The notes under the pieces were generated by a model. It searched no databases, was not told the DNA's origin, and was given only the letters and a program-made list of their open reading frames with translations. From assembly GCA_011523505.1 (NCBI GenBank), contig WTGP01000018.1, positions 307,777 through 371,776 on the forward strand: a DNA stretch of 64,000 bases. The letters are read 5' to 3'. Shown piece by piece: positions 1 through 9,730 of the stretch. The DNA comes from Gammaproteobacteria bacterium (GTDB taxonomy: Bacteria; Pseudomonadota; Gammaproteobacteria; Steroidobacterales; Foliamicaceae). Made by a program: the position numbers and the translations under genes. Every line of letters starts with the position of its first letter. Position 1 is the stretch's first letter.

Positions 1-1
1 C

Positions 2-625
2 GGCATCGAGGTCCGGGCCGGCAGGGCCGTGGGCGTCGCGACCACGCGCGGCGCGATCGCGGCCGATCGCATCGGCGTGGTGGTGGCCGGAAACGCCGGC
101 GTGCTGGCGGGAATGGCCGGACTGCGCCTGCCGATCGAAAGCCACCCCCTGCAGGCCTTCGTTTCCGAGCCCATAAGGCCGGTGCTGGACACCGTGGTCA
201 TGTCCGGCGCGGTGCACGGATACATCAGCCAGTCCGACAAGGGCGAGCTGGTGATCGGCGCCGGGATCGACGCCTACAACGGCTACGGCCAGCGCGGCAG
301 CTTCCCGGTGATCGAGCATGCGATGCAGGCGATCATCGAACTGTTCCCGGCGTTCAGCCGCGTGCGCATGCTCAGGCTGTGGGGCGGCATCGTCGACATC
401 TGTCCGGACGCCTGTCCGATCGTGTCGAAAACGCCGGTGCAGGGCCTGTACTTCAATTGCGGCTGGGGCACGGGCGGATTCAAGGCGACGCCGGGTTCCG
501 GGTGGGTCTTCGCGCACACGCTGGCCCACGACCGGCCCCACGACCTCAACGCGCCCTTCAGCCTGGACCGGTTCGCCTCGGGCGCGCTGATCGACGAACA
601 CGGCGCCGCGGCGGTGGCGCACTAA
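2..625 (+). CDS. soxB: Sarcosine oxidase beta subunit, C-terminal part (cut by left edge)
   Basis: This is the last 207 codons of the beta subunit of heterotetrameric sarcosine oxidase; the start lies outside the window. The subunit is a DAO-fold flavoprotein that oxidises sarcosine to glycine. The visible part includes a substrate-domain strand with VSEPIRP and the C-terminal FAD-side loop [16 protein letters not shown], which is typical of SoxB. The N-terminal dinucleotide motif and the covalent FMN histidine are not visible. It is followed after 24 bases by soxD, then soxA and soxG, the usual soxBDAG order. Identification rests on this motif plus the unmistakable neighbours. Confidence 0.93.
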   Translation, partial: GIEVRAGRAVGVATTRGAIAADRIGVVVAGNAGVLAGMAGLRLPIESHPLQAFVSEPIRPVLDTVVMSGAVHGYISQSDKGELVIGAGIDAYNGYGQRGSFPVIEHAMQAIIELFPAFSRVRMLRLWGGIVDICPDACPIVSKTPVQGLYFNCGWGTGGFKATPGSGWVFAHTLAHDRPHDLNAPFSLDRFASGALIDEHGAAAVAH

Positions 626-649
626 CGGCACGACGCCGGGTTCCCGAGC

Positions 650-967
650 ATGCTGCTGATCGAATGTCCATGGTGCGGCCCGCGGGCCGAGACCGAGTTC
701 AGCTACGGCGGGGAAGCCGGCATTGAGCGCCCCGCCGACCCGTACGCGCTGAGCGACGCCGAATGGGCCGACTACCTGTTCTTCCGACGCAACCCGCGCG
801 GCGCACACCGGGAGCTTTGGCATCACGCCCAGGGCTGCCGGCGGTGGTTTGGCGTCGAGCGCGATACGGTCAGCTACCGCATCGAGAAGAGCTACAGATT
901 GAGCGGCGCCGGCAGCGGCCGGCCGGCCGCTGCCCATATTGAAGCCAGCAAAGAGAAGCGCCGCTGA
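650..967 (+). CDS. soxD: Sarcosine oxidase delta subunit
   Basis: This is the small delta subunit (105 aa; family about 90-110 aa) of heterotetrameric sarcosine oxidase. It is a zinc-binding structural subunit without a flavin. The N-terminal CPWCGPR gives two cysteines, and the later H-x4-C in HHAQGCRRWF gives the remaining expected ligands. The family hallmarks YLFFRRNPRG and ELWHHAQGCRRWF are present. The gene ends two bases before the soxA start, so the two are certainly cotranscribed. The last 20 or so residues are low-complexity and basic, and probably disordered. Confidence 0.95.
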   Translation: MLLIECPWCGPRAETEFSYGGEAGIERPADPYALSDAEWADYLFFRRNPRGAHRELWHHAQGCRRWFGVERDTVSYRIEKSYRLSGAGSGRPAAAHIEASKEKRR

Positions 968-969
968 CC

Positions 970-3900
970 ATGGCTGCCGGCCAACCGAATCGTTTGCCGC
1001 ACGGCGGGCGGATAGACCGTTCGCAGCCCCTGGCGTTCTCGTTTGACGGCAGGGCCTTCGAGGGCTTTGCCGGCGACACGCTGGCGTCCGCGCTGATGGC
1101 CGCCGGCGTATCCCTGGTGGGACGCAGCTTCAAGTTGCGGCGCCCGCGCGGGATCGTCGGCAGCGGCGCGGAGGAACCGAACGCGATCATGCAGATCGGC
1201 GAAGGCGCCGCGGCGCAGCCCAACTTGCCGGCAACGCGGGTCGAACTCCGTGGGGGGCTGAACGCGCGCCCTACCAGGGGCTGGCCGGGGGTCCGCTTCG
1301 ATATCGGGGCGGTCAACGACTTTTTCGGCCGGGTGCTGGGCGCCGGCTTCTACTACAAGACCTTCATGTGGCCGCGCTCCTGGTGGAAGCACTACGAGCA
1401 CGCGATCCGCAAGTCGGCAGGCTTCGGCCAGGCGCCGGACGGGCCCGATCCCGACCGATACGAGCACATGAACGCGCACTGCGACGTGCTGGTGGCCGGC
1501 GGCGGGCCGGCCGGCCTGATGGCGGCGCTGGCGGCGGCGAAGTCGGGCGCCCGGGTGATTCTCGCCGACGAGCAGAACGAATTCGGCGGCAGTCTGCTCG
1601 CGTCCGCCGCGAGCATCGACGGGGTCCCGGCCGCCGAGTGGGCCGCCTCCGCGGTTGCGGAACTGCAAGGCCTGGACGACTGCGTCCTGTTGCCTTCAAG
1701 CACGGTTTTCGGTTACCACGATCACAACTTCCTGACGATTGCCGAGCGTTGCGCCGTCCATCCCGGCAGCTCAAACGGCGAAGGCGTCCGGGAGCGGCTC
1801 TGGCGGGTCCGGGCCGGGCAGGTAGTGCTGGCGCAGGGCAGTTTTGAGCGACCGCTGGTGTTCTGCAACAACGACCGGCCCGGCGTGATGCTGGCGTCGG
1901 CGGTATCGACCTACATCGACCGGTATGCGGTCCTGCCCGGCCGCCGCGCGGTGGTCTTCACCAACAACGATTCCGCGTACCGGGCGGCGATCAGCCTGGC
2001 CGGCGCCGGCGCCGAGGTCGCCGCCATCGTTGACAGCCGCTTCGGAGGGGACGGGCGAACGGGGCCCGCCGGGGAATTGGGCGCGCGGGTCCAGGCCCTG
2101 GGCATTCCGGTGCTGGCGGGGCATGTCGTGAGCGATGTGGCCGGCCGGCGCCGGGTCACGGGCGCCAGCATCGCGCGGTGGAACGGCGACAGTTGGGGGA
2201 ACGTCCGGAGCACGATCCGTATGGACTGCGACCTGGTGGCCGTGTCCGGCGGGTGGAGCCCCGCGGTGCATCTGCACTCGCAGGCGGGCGGCAGGCTCGA
2301 CTGGGACGAATCGCGGCATTGCTTCCTGCCCGCGGAAGCGCGCCAGGCCCATTTTTCGGCCGGCGCAGGGAACGGCAAATGGTCGCTGCGCGAATGCCTG
2401 GCCGACGGGTTGCGCGCAGGCGCCGATGCCGTGTCGAAGCTGGGGCTGAAGCCGGTGGCCGTCAGGGCGCCCGACACCGATGCCGATGCCGGGGAAAACC
2501 CGATCGAACCCTTGTGGCGGGTACCGGCAGCCAGGGACGCGGACCGCTGCCCCAGGCAGTTCATCGACTTCCAGAACGACACCACCGTCGCCGACATCCG
2601 CCTCGCCGTGCGGGAGGGCTATCGCAACGTGGAGCACGTCAAGCGATACACGGCGCTCGGCTTCGGCACCGACCAGGGCAAGCTCGGCAACATCAACGGC
2701 ATGGCGGTGCTCGCGAACGTCCTCGGCAAGGCGATTCCCGAGGTCGGGACGACCACGTTCCGGCCGGCCTACACGCCGGTGAGTTTCGGCGTCTGCGCCG
2801 GCGAAAGCGTCGGCGAACTCTACGATCCGGTCCGCACGACCGCGATTCACGAGTGGCATGAGGCAGCGGGCGCGCCCATGGAGACCGTCGGCCAGTGGCA
2901 CCGGCCCTGGTACTTTCCGCGCGACGGCGAAGACCTGCACGCCGCGGTGGCGCGCGAATGCCTGGCGGTGCGGAAGTCGCTGGGCGTCATGGACGCCTCC
3001 ACCCTGGGCAAAATCGATGCCTGCGGGCCCGACGTGGTCGAATTCCTGGAGCGGATCTATACCCACAACGTAGGCCGGATGAAGGTCGGTCGCTGCGCCT
3101 ACGGCGTCATTCCGGGCGAGGACGGCATGCTCATGGACGACGGCGTGATGGCCCGAACCGGCGAGCACCGCTTTTACCTGACCACGACGACCGGCGGTGC
3201 GGCGGCGGTGCTGGACTGGATGGAAAAGTGGCTGCAGACCGAGTGGCCGGAGCTCGAGGTTTACCTGACGTCGCTCACCGACCACTATTCGACGATCGCG
3301 GCGGCCGGCCCCAACAGCCGCAGCCTGCTGGAAAAGCTGGGCTGCGATATACCGCTGGACAAGGAGAGTTTCCCGTTCATGACCACGAGGCCGGCGGTCC
3401 TGGCGGGCATGCGCGTTACGCTGTTCCGAGTGAGCTTTTCCGGCGAGCTGGCGTTCGAGATCAACATCGACAGCAACGACGCGCTGGCCATGTGGCGAAA
3501 GATCATGGAGGCCGGCGCCGAATTCGACATTACGCCCTACGGAACCGAAACCATGCATGTGCTCCGCGCCGAGAAGGGATTCATCATCGCGGGCCAGGAC
3601 ACCGACGGCTCGGTAACGCCGGTGGACCTCGGCATGAACTGGCTGCTGTCAAAGGACAAGGACTTTCTCGGCAAGCGTTCGCTTGAGCGTCCCGACTGCC
3701 TGCGCGAGGACCGCAAGCAATGGGTGGGACTGCTGTCGCAAGACGGCCGGACCGTTTTGCCGGAAGGCACGCAACTCATCGGCGATGCCGGCAAGCCCGC
3801 GGCAATGTGCGGTCATGTCACGTCCAGCTACTTCAGCGCCTGCCTGGGCCACCCGATCGCGCTGGCGCTGGTGGCCGGCGGGCAACAGCGCAAGGGTGAA

Positions 3901-3996
3901 ACCATCCACGCGGCGCTGTCGGGGCGCGACCCCCTGCCGGTACGGATCGTGTCGCCGGTTTTTTACGATCCCAAGGGGCAGCGTCAGCATGTCTGA
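970..3996 (+). CDS. soxA: Sarcosine oxidase alpha subunit
   Basis: This is the large alpha subunit (1008 aa, normal length), which binds NAD and the THF used to trap formaldehyde as 5,10-methylene-THF. An N-terminal Fer2_4-like domain (about residues 15-110, with GRSFKLRRPRG) lacks a cluster-binding cysteine set, as usual for SoxA. A pyridine-nucleotide disulfide oxidoreductase domain starts near residue 170 with VLVAGGGPAGLMAAL. The C-terminal third (from about 620) is a GcvT-type aminomethyltransferase domain. The soxG start codon overlaps its last codons, which indicates translational coupling. The complex is cytoplasmic and releases H2O2. Confidence 0.97.
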   Translation: MAAGQPNRLPHGGRIDRSQPLAFSFDGRAFEGFAGDTLASALMAAGVSLVGRSFKLRRPRGIVGSGAEEPNAIMQIGEGAAAQPNLPATRVELRGGLNARPTRGWPGVRFDIGAVNDFFGRVLGAGFYYKTFMWPRSWWKHYEHAIRKSAGFGQAPDGPDPDRYEHMNAHCDVLVAGGGPAGLMAALAAAKSGARVILADEQNEFGGSLLASAASIDGVPAAEWAASAVAELQGLDDCVLLPSSTVFGYHDHNFLTIAERCAVHPGSSNGEGVRERLWRVRAGQVVLAQGSFERPLVFCNNDRPGVMLASAVSTYIDRYAVLPGRRAVVFTNNDSAYRAAISLAGAGAEVAAIVDSRFGGDGRTGPAGELGARVQALGIPVLAGHVVSDVAGRRRVTGASIARWNGDSWGNVRSTIRMDCDLVAVSGGWSPAVHLHSQAGGRLDWDESRHCFLPAEARQAHFSAGAGNGKWSLRECLADGLRAGADAVSKLGLKPVAVRAPDTDADAGENPIEPLWRVPAARDADRCPRQFIDFQNDTTVADIRLAVREGYRNVEHVKRYTALGFGTDQGKLGNINGMAVLANVLGKAIPEVGTTTFRPAYTPVSFGVCAGESVGELYDPVRTTAIHEWHEAAGAPMETVGQWHRPWYFPRDGEDLHAAVARECLAVRKSLGVMDASTLGKIDACGPDVVEFLERIYTHNVGRMKVGRCAYGVIPGEDGMLMDDGVMARTGEHRFYLTTTTGGAAAVLDWMEKWLQTEWPELEVYLTSLTDHYSTIAAAGPNSRSLLEKLGCDIPLDKESFPFMTTRPAVLAGMRVTLFRVSFSGELAFEINIDSNDALAMWRKIMEAGAEFDITPYGTETMHVLRAEKGFIIAGQDTDGSVTPVDLGMNWLLSKDKDFLGKRSLERPDCLREDRKQWVGLLSQDGRTVLPEGTQLIGDAGKPAAMCGHVTSSYFSACLGHPIALALVAGGQQRKGETIHAALSGRDPLPVRIVSPVFYDPKGQRQHV

Positions 3997-4540
3997 AGCC
4001 GGCCCGCCGCGCCCCCGAATCGCCATCAGCGTCCGTTCCGGCCGCGGGTTCCTGAACCTCAGGCTGAATCCGCGCCGCGGGCAAGCCCTCGAAGCCGCCG
4101 AGCGCATCCTCGGCCAACCCATGCCGCGGGCCGCGAATACGTTCACGGCCGGCGAGAACGAGGTCTACTGGCTGGGACCGGACGAATGGCTGGTCGCGAC
4201 CGGCGCAAAACGCGTCTCCGCTCTCGGAAGCGAACTCGCGGAAGCGCTCGGCGGATTCCACGCCGCGGTCAACGATGTGAGCGGCGGCCATGTCGAGCTG
4301 CTTGTGCGCGGCGCGGACGCGCGCACCGTGCTTGCGAAAGGCTGCACCCTTGATCTGCATCCGAGGGAGTTCGTCCCGGGCCAATGTGCGCAGACCGGCC
4401 TGGGCAGGGCGGCTGTCCTTCTGGCCGCCGGCGACCCGTCAACCTGCACAATCGTCGTTCGCCGGAGCTTCTCCGGCTACCTGCGCCGCTGGCTGGCGTA
4501 TGCCGCGCGCCCCCGTGGAGCCCGTTTGCCGGCCCTCTAG
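3989..4540 (+). CDS. soxG: Sarcosine oxidase gamma subunit
   Basis: This is the gamma subunit (183 aa), a GcvT-like fold protein that completes the tetramer. The reading frame is open further upstream, but the ATG overlapping the soxA stop by eight bases gives the family length and the expected N-terminus (MSEAGPPRPRIAISVRSG). Recognisable features are VYWLGPDEWLV, the VNDVSGGH strand and the C-terminal VVRRSFSGYLRRWL. It ends seven bases from the convergent alpha/beta hydrolase gene. There is no T-rich terminator in that gap. Confidence 0.94.
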   Translation: MSEAGPPRPRIAISVRSGRGFLNLRLNPRRGQALEAAERILGQPMPRAANTFTAGENEVYWLGPDEWLVATGAKRVSALGSELAEALGGFHAAVNDVSGGHVELLVRGADARTVLAKGCTLDLHPREFVPGQCAQTGLGRAAVLLAAGDPSTCTIVVRRSFSGYLRRWLAYAARPRGARLPAL

Positions 4541-4547
4541 TGCAGGT

Positions 4548-5345
4548 TCAGCCCAGGAAGGCCAGGACTTCTTCGGCGATGGCGGGGGCGCCTTCTTCCA
4601 TGACGGCCCGGGTCACGTCCCTGCGCTCGACGAAGCGGGAGCCGGGGATATCGGCCGCCGCGCGGCGCGTGTGTTCCTTGAGCATGTACTGGCTTGCGAC
4701 GACCAGCGCTTGGTGCTGTACGGCGCGAAAGCGTGCCGCGCAATCGTAGGTGAGCGTGGCGTGGTATCCCCAGTTGGCCCGCTCCCCCGCGCGCAGGAGT
4801 TCCACGAAGTTGCCGAAGGCGCGGCTGAACGGCATGCCGTCCAGACGCCTGGCCACGCTGAACTCCCAGGCATCGGCCAGGCTCGCCAAGTCTCCGTCGT
4901 AGCGAACCGGCGCGGTGGACCTGGGATACCGGCCTTTCTGTTCCTCGGCTGTGAAATAAGGCACGTCGACGATTGCCATTCTTCGCACGCGGGCCGGCGC
5001 CAGCCGCGCCATCTCCACCGCCAGCAGGCAGCCGCTGTGAAAGCCCATGAGGTCCACGGCTCCTGCCGGCGCCTCGGGCGCCCCTGCAAGCGCCTCGAGT
5101 ACGGTTTCCGCGAGTTCCTCCATCGAAAGCATCTCTTCGGGTGCGTCCGATCCCCCGAACCCGGGACAATCCGGCGCCAGGACCATGCGCCGCTCGTTCA
5201 ATAACGGCACGATCGTCTCGAAGAAAGCGCCGCTATAGGGAAACGGGTGAAGGCAGACCAGGGGCGGGCCGGCCGGCTTCCGGCGCGATTCGAGATACCG
5301 CAGGTGAATCTGACCCCTTTGAGTCGATGCGTAGGCTCGTTTCAT
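4548..5345 (-). CDS. Alpha/beta-fold hydrolase
   Basis: This is a 265-aa alpha/beta hydrolase with the HPFPYSG oxyanion region near residue 33 and the strand-5 nucleophile region LMGFHSGCLL near residue 100. The elbow reads F-H-S-G-C rather than the usual G-x-S-x-G, so the small residues flanking the serine are not standard; some family members carry similar HTG or HSG variants. The catalytic acid and histidine cannot be assigned by eye. It is the last gene of the minus-strand run led by the glycine cleavage genes, 18 bases after gcvPB. The substrate is unknown. Confidence 0.8.
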   Translation of the reverse strand: MKRAYASTQRGQIHLRYLESRRKPAGPPLVCLHPFPYSGAFFETIVPLLNERRMVLAPDCPGFGGSDAPEEMLSMEELAETVLEALAGAPEAPAGAVDLMGFHSGCLLAVEMARLAPARVRRMAIVDVPYFTAEEQKGRYPRSTAPVRYDGDLASLADAWEFSVARRLDGMPFSRAFGNFVELLRAGERANWGYHATLTYDCAARFRAVQHQALVVASQYMLKEHTRRAAADIPGSRFVERRDVTRAVMEEGAPAIAEEVLAFLG

Positions 5346-5363
5346 CAGGGCCGGTTGCGCGCA

Positions 5364-6830
5364 TCAATCACGGCGCAACGCCGGGGCGTGGGCCAGGTCC
5401 GGCTTGCGTGCGGCAAGCACCTCGTCGGGACGCCGGACCGGCATGCGGTGCGGGGCGGAGCGAACCGCCTCGGGATCGCCCAGGGCCGCGTCGCGGATAC
5501 GCACCATGGCTTCGATCAGCGCATCCAGCGCTTCGGGAGACTCGGTTTCGGTCGGCTCGATGAGCAGGCACTCGGGAACCAGCAGCGGGAAGTACACGGT
5601 GGGCGCATGAAAACCTTCGTCCAGCATGGCCTTGGCGAAGTCGGCCGCGGTGACGCCGGTCCGATCGCGCAGGCGCTTGAGGCTGATCACGAATTCGTGC
5701 CCGGCGCGCCGTTCGGGATAGGCCAGATCGAAGCCCTCTTCCGCGAGCCGGAACGCCAGGTAGTTGGCGTTGAGCACCGCGTGGTCGGCCACGCGCTGCA
5801 GTCCCTCGCGTCCCAGCATCCTCAGGTACACCCAGGCGCGCAGCAGCACGCCGATGTTGCCGCCGTTGGCCGCCAGCTTTCCGATGCTGTCCGGACTGTC
5901 GGCGCGCCACCGGTAGGTTCCTTCGGTCTCTTCCACGTAGGGCACGGGGAGAAAGGGCTTGAGACTGCTCGCCACGCCCACGGCTCCGGCGCCGGGCCCG
6001 CCGCCGCCATGCGGCGTGGAGAAGGTCTTGTGCAGGTTCAGATGCACCGCGTCAAAGCCCATGTCGCCCGGCAGCACGCGGCCAAGCAGAGCATTGAGGT
6101 TGGCGCCGTCGTAATACAGCAGGCCGCCGGCAGCGTGAACGCGTCTTGATATCTCCAGAATGTGGCGCTCGAACACCCCCAGAGTCGATGGGTTGGTGAG
6201 CATGATTCCGGCCGTGCGCGGGCCCAGGGCCTCGTCCAGCGCTGCGAGTTCGATATCCCCGTCCTTGCCGGTGGCAATTTCCCGGACCTTCAGTCCGCAC
6301 ATGGCGGCCGTGGCCGGATTGGTGCCATGCGCGGCATCCGGCACGATGATCTCGTCGCGGCCGTGGTCTCCGCGGGCTTGATGGTAGGCCTTGAACATCG
6401 CCACCCCGGCGAACTCCCCCTGCGCGCCGGCCATCGGCGCCAGCGTGATGGCCTCCATGCCGGTCACCGCGGCCAGCATTTCCTGCAGTTCGTGGAGACA
6501 CTCCAGCAGGCCCTGAACGGAAGCGTCCGGAGCGGCCGGGTGCACGTCGAGAAACCCCGGCAGGGAAGCCAGGCGGTGGCAGGCCCGCGGGTTGTATTTC
6601 ATGGTGCAGGAACCCAGCGGGTAACTGTTCGTGTCGATCGAGAAATTCAGCTGCGACAGGCGCGTGTAATGGCGTACGACATCCAGTTCCGAGACTGCGG
6701 GAAGGAGAGCCTCCCGGTCCCGGATCAATGCCGCCGGCAGGTCCGCCGGAGCGGCGCTTTCCGCGGCGGGCGCCTGCGCCCGGGCCCGCCGGCCGGGACG
6801 CGACACTTCGAATATCAGCCTGCGCGTCAT
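5364..6830 (-). CDS. gcvPB: Glycine dehydrogenase (decarboxylating) subunit 2
   Basis: This is the PLP-binding half of the split P-protein (488 aa) of the glycine cleavage system, which decarboxylates glycine and passes the aminomethyl group to the GcvH lipoyl arm. The PLP lysine is Lys268 in [16 protein letters not shown]. Other hallmarks are [20 protein letters not shown] and the glycine-rich loop after the lysine. The gene starts one base after the gcvPA stop, so translation is coupled. Subunit-split P-proteins occur in a subset of bacteria; many gammaproteobacteria have a single fused GcvP instead. Confidence 0.97.
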   Translation of the reverse strand: MTRRLIFEVSRPGRRARAQAPAAESAAPADLPAALIRDREALLPAVSELDVVRHYTRLSQLNFSIDTNSYPLGSCTMKYNPRACHRLASLPGFLDVHPAAPDASVQGLLECLHELQEMLAAVTGMEAITLAPMAGAQGEFAGVAMFKAYHQARGDHGRDEIIVPDAAHGTNPATAAMCGLKVREIATGKDGDIELAALDEALGPRTAGIMLTNPSTLGVFERHILEISRRVHAAGGLLYYDGANLNALLGRVLPGDMGFDAVHLNLHKTFSTPHGGGGPGAGAVGVASSLKPFLPVPYVEETEGTYRWRADSPDSIGKLAANGGNIGVLLRAWVYLRMLGREGLQRVADHAVLNANYLAFRLAEEGFDLAYPERRAGHEFVISLKRLRDRTGVTAADFAKAMLDEGFHAPTVYFPLLVPECLLIEPTETESPEALDALIEAMVRIRDAALGDPEAVRSAPHRMPVRRPDEVLAARKPDLAHAPALRRD

Positions 6831-6831
6831 G

Positions 6832-8202
6832 TCAGGCGGTTTGTCCGGAATCGTCCGGTTCCATTATTTCGCGCAACGCGCCAGCGTAGCGCGAAATGTC
6901 GTCTTCCGTGCGCATCTCGGTTGCGCAAACCAGCAGCGCATTGCCCAGTTCGGGATACTCGGAGGAGATATCGATGCCGCCCAGGATGCCCTGCTTCGCC
7001 AGCGCGGCGAGAACAGGCGCTACCGGGCGGTCCAGGCACAGGACGTCTTCGTGAAAAAAGGGCGCGTCAAAGGCCCGCCGCACGCCCCCGATGGCGGTCA
7101 GCGCCTCCACCAGTTGCGCCGTGCGGGCATGACAGGCCGACGCGACCCGGCGCATTCCTTCGCCGCCGAGCAAAGCCATATACAAGGTGGCCGCGACCAC
7201 CATCAGGCCCTGATTGGTGCAGATGTTCGAAGTCGCCCGGCTGCGGCGAATATGCTGCTCGCGCGCCTGCAGCGTCAGTACGTAGGCGGTGTCGCCGGCC
7301 GCGTCCACCGTCCGCCCCGCCAGTCTTCCCGGCATCTGGCGAATGTAGCGGGACTTGCAGGCCAGCAGACCCAGGTAGGGACCGCCTCCGGACATCGGGA
7401 TGCCCAGCGGCTGGCCTTCGCCGCACACGATATCGGCGCCGAACTCGCCCGGCGGCCGTAACAGGCCCAGCGAAACGGGATTGATGCCCACCACCAGCAG
7501 CGCGCCCTCCCGGTCGGCGAGCGCGCGCCAGGCCTCGAGGTCGGGCATTCCGCCAAGGTAATTCGGCGCGGCCACCGCGATCGCGTCGAATCCGCCGCCG
7601 ACGTTCTCGTACACATGGTTGAAATCGGCGCGCCCGGAATCGTCCAGGGGGGCTTCCACCAGTTCGATCCCCTGGCCGTTCAACAGCGTCCGCGCGACCG
7701 CCCGCCAGGCCGGGTGCAGCGAGCGCGCCACGGCAATCCGGCGAGCGTCCGACTTCTTGTTGCAGCGCACCGCCATGAGGCAGGCCTCGGCAAAGGCGGT
7801 GGCGCCGTCGTAGAGCGACGCATTGGCGACATCCATGCCGGTCAGCCCGGCGATCATGGTCTGGTATTCGTAGGTGAGTTGCAGCGAGCCCTGCGCGGCC
7901 TCGGGCTGGTAGGGCGTGTAATTGCTGTAGAACTCGCCCCGCGATGCTATGTCCCAGATCGCCGCGGGTATGTGGTGTTCGTAGGCGCCACCGCCGGCGA
8001 AGCAAAGCAGCGGCGTATTGCTGGCGGCCCTCTGCCTGGCAATCCGCCCGATTCCCGCTTCATCGAGGCCTGGAGGAACTCCTGGTGGATCGTTCCTCAG
8101 CAGCGATTCCGGAATCTCGTCGTAGAGGTCGACAACGGACCGGGCGCCCAGGCGCCGCAGCATGTCCTGGACCTGCGAGGACGTGTGCGGAACGAACGGC
8201 AT
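6832..8202 (-). CDS. gcvPA: Glycine dehydrogenase (decarboxylating) subunit 1
   Basis: This is the N-terminal half of the split P-protein (456 aa), which pairs with the downstream gcvPB product to form the active decarboxylase. Typical segments are the opening [15 protein letters not shown], the loop [18 protein letters not shown] and [18 protein letters not shown]. It lacks the PLP lysine, as expected for this subunit. It lies six bases downstream of gcvH and one base before gcvPB, within gcvT-gcvH-gcvPA-gcvPB. Confidence 0.97.
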   Translation of the reverse strand: MPFVPHTSSQVQDMLRRLGARSVVDLYDEIPESLLRNDPPGVPPGLDEAGIGRIARQRAASNTPLLCFAGGGAYEHHIPAAIWDIASRGEFYSNYTPYQPEAAQGSLQLTYEYQTMIAGLTGMDVANASLYDGATAFAEACLMAVRCNKKSDARRIAVARSLHPAWRAVARTLLNGQGIELVEAPLDDSGRADFNHVYENVGGGFDAIAVAAPNYLGGMPDLEAWRALADREGALLVVGINPVSLGLLRPPGEFGADIVCGEGQPLGIPMSGGGPYLGLLACKSRYIRQMPGRLAGRTVDAAGDTAYVLTLQAREQHIRRSRATSNICTNQGLMVVAATLYMALLGGEGMRRVASACHARTAQLVEALTAIGGVRRAFDAPFFHEDVLCLDRPVAPVLAALAKQGILGGIDISSEYPELGNALLVCATEMRTEDDISRYAGALREIMEPDDSGQTA

Positions 8203-8208
8203 TTCTAC

Positions 8209-8595
8209 TCAGGAATCCAGCAGTTCTTCGTACTGGTCCGGGTCCAGCAATTCCTCCCATTCGGCCGGGTCTTCCGGCGCCAATTCGAACAGCCAGCCGT
8301 CGCCGTAAGGGTCGTCAGATATTTTTTCCGGTGAATCCTGGAGCGATTCGTTGACCGCCACGACCTCGCCGCCGGCGGGCGAATAGACGTCGCTGGCCGC
8401 CTTGACCGATTCCACCACCGCGCAGACGTCGCCGGCCGCAAACGACGCGCCCACCTCCGGAGTATCGACATAGACCAGGTCGCCCAACTGTTCCTGGGCG
8501 TAGTCGGTCAGACCGACTACCAGCGTCCCGCTGTCTTCCCTGCGCACCCACTCGTGTTCGCTCGTGTACTTGAGGTCGGTCGGTATTTCTGACAC
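8209..8595 (-). CDS. gcvH: Glycine cleavage system H protein
   Basis: This is the lipoyl carrier (128 aa) of the glycine cleavage system. The lipoylation site is Lys65 in VVESVKAASDVYSP, the same number as in E. coli GcvH. I chose the GTG start (VSEIPTDLKYTSEHEWV) because it gives the family length and has a good Shine-Dalgarno sequence (AGAGGA) seven bases upstream, lying across the gcvT stop codon. An upstream ATG would add 22 unrelated residues. Its position between gcvT and gcvPA is consistent with a single operon. Confidence 0.96.
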   Translation of the reverse strand: MSEIPTDLKYTSEHEWVRREDSGTLVVGLTDYAQEQLGDLVYVDTPEVGASFAAGDVCAVVESVKAASDVYSPAGGEVVAVNESLQDSPEKISDDPYGDGWLFELAPEDPAEWEELLDPDQYEELLDS

Positions 8596-8608
8596 TGCTG
8601 TTTCCTCT

Positions 8609-9730
8609 TCAGTTTTCACTGTCGCCCTGCGCGTCAACCAGAATGCGGCCGCGGCGCACAAACGGCGGCTTTACGACGGCGCACGTGGCTCCCACGCCGC
8701 GGATTTCCACCTCGCAATCGGCATACGCACCGCGCGGAACGCGTGCCAGGCCGATTGAGGCGCCCATGGTAGGCGAATAGCCGCCGCTAGTCACGATGCC
8801 CGGGCCGTGCGGAGTGCGCACCGTTTGACCGGCGCGAAGCATACCCCTTTTCTTCAGTACCAGGCCCTTGAATACGGGCAGGTCCTCGCTGTCCGCCAGT
8901 TGCTCCAGCGCACGTCTGCCCACAAAGTCCCGCTGCGACGGTTCCATCGCCACGGTCCACTTCAAACCGCAGTGCAGCGGCGTAACCGAGTCGTCCATGT
9001 CCTGACCGTACAGGCACAGGCCCGCCTCCAGCCGCAGGGTGTCGCGCGCTCCCAGTCCGCACGGCGCCACGTCGGCCCCGAGGAGCGCCTGCCACAACGC
9101 CTGTCCCGTTGTCGCGTCCAGATAGATTTCAAACCCGTCCTCGCCCGTGTATCCGGTTCGCGCAGCGAGGAAGCCGCGCGATTCCATCGCGTTGAAGGGC
9201 TTCAGCGCGGCCAGTTCGGCCGCGAATTCGCCGCCGAGCACGGTCGCGGCCGCCGCGGCGCCTGATTCCATGGCTTGCGGACCCTGGACCGCCAGGGTTA
9301 CCCGCTCCTCCTCGGGCACAAGCGTTACCGGAAACGCGCGCGCGGTCTTCCGCATTTGGGCGTGCACGGAATCCACGGTTGCGGCATTGCTGACCACGCG
9401 GTAGCGGTCATCGGCCAGGCGATAGGCGATCAGGTCGTCAATGACGCAACCGGATTCGTTCAGCAGGCAGGTGTAGAGGCCCGCAATGCGCTCGCCCAGG
9501 CGATCGACGTCGTTGGCCAGCAGGCGGCGCAGATAAGTCTTGGCGCCGCGTCCGGACACCATCGTCAGGGCCAGATGGGAAACGTCGAAAACGCCGGCGG
9601 CACGGCGCACGGCATGGTGTTCGGCAACCTGGGAGCCGTAGTGCAGCGGGAGTTCCCAGCCGGCGAAATCGACCAGGCGCCCGCCGCAGGCGAGATGCTG
9701 GTCCCGCAACGGCGTCGCTTTAGCCGGCAT
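8609..9730 (-). CDS. gcvT: Glycine cleavage system T protein (aminomethyltransferase)
   Basis: This protein transfers the methylene group from the aminomethyl-lipoyl arm to THF and releases ammonia (373 aa with the start used here). Hallmarks are CGGRLVDFAGWELPLHYGSQ at the N-terminus, GVFDVSHLAL, the folate-site region SRTGYTGEDGFEIY-like (here AARTGYTGEDGFEIYL) and a C-terminal barrel. The chosen ATG gives the family N-terminus and overlaps the end of the preceding DUF885 gene by 11 bases, consistent with coupling. Longer in-frame starts inside that gene would add unrelated sequence. Confidence 0.95.
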   Translation of the reverse strand: MPAKATPLRDQHLACGGRLVDFAGWELPLHYGSQVAEHHAVRRAAGVFDVSHLALTMVSGRGAKTYLRRLLANDVDRLGERIAGLYTCLLNESGCVIDDLIAYRLADDRYRVVSNAATVDSVHAQMRKTARAFPVTLVPEEERVTLAVQGPQAMESGAAAAATVLGGEFAAELAALKPFNAMESRGFLAARTGYTGEDGFEIYLDATTGQALWQALLGADVAPCGLGARDTLRLEAGLCLYGQDMDDSVTPLHCGLKWTVAMEPSQRDFVGRRALEQLADSEDLPVFKGLVLKKRGMLRAGQTVRTPHGPGIVTSGGYSPTMGASIGLARVPRGAYADCEVEIRGVGATCAVVKPPFVRRGRILVDAQGDSEN

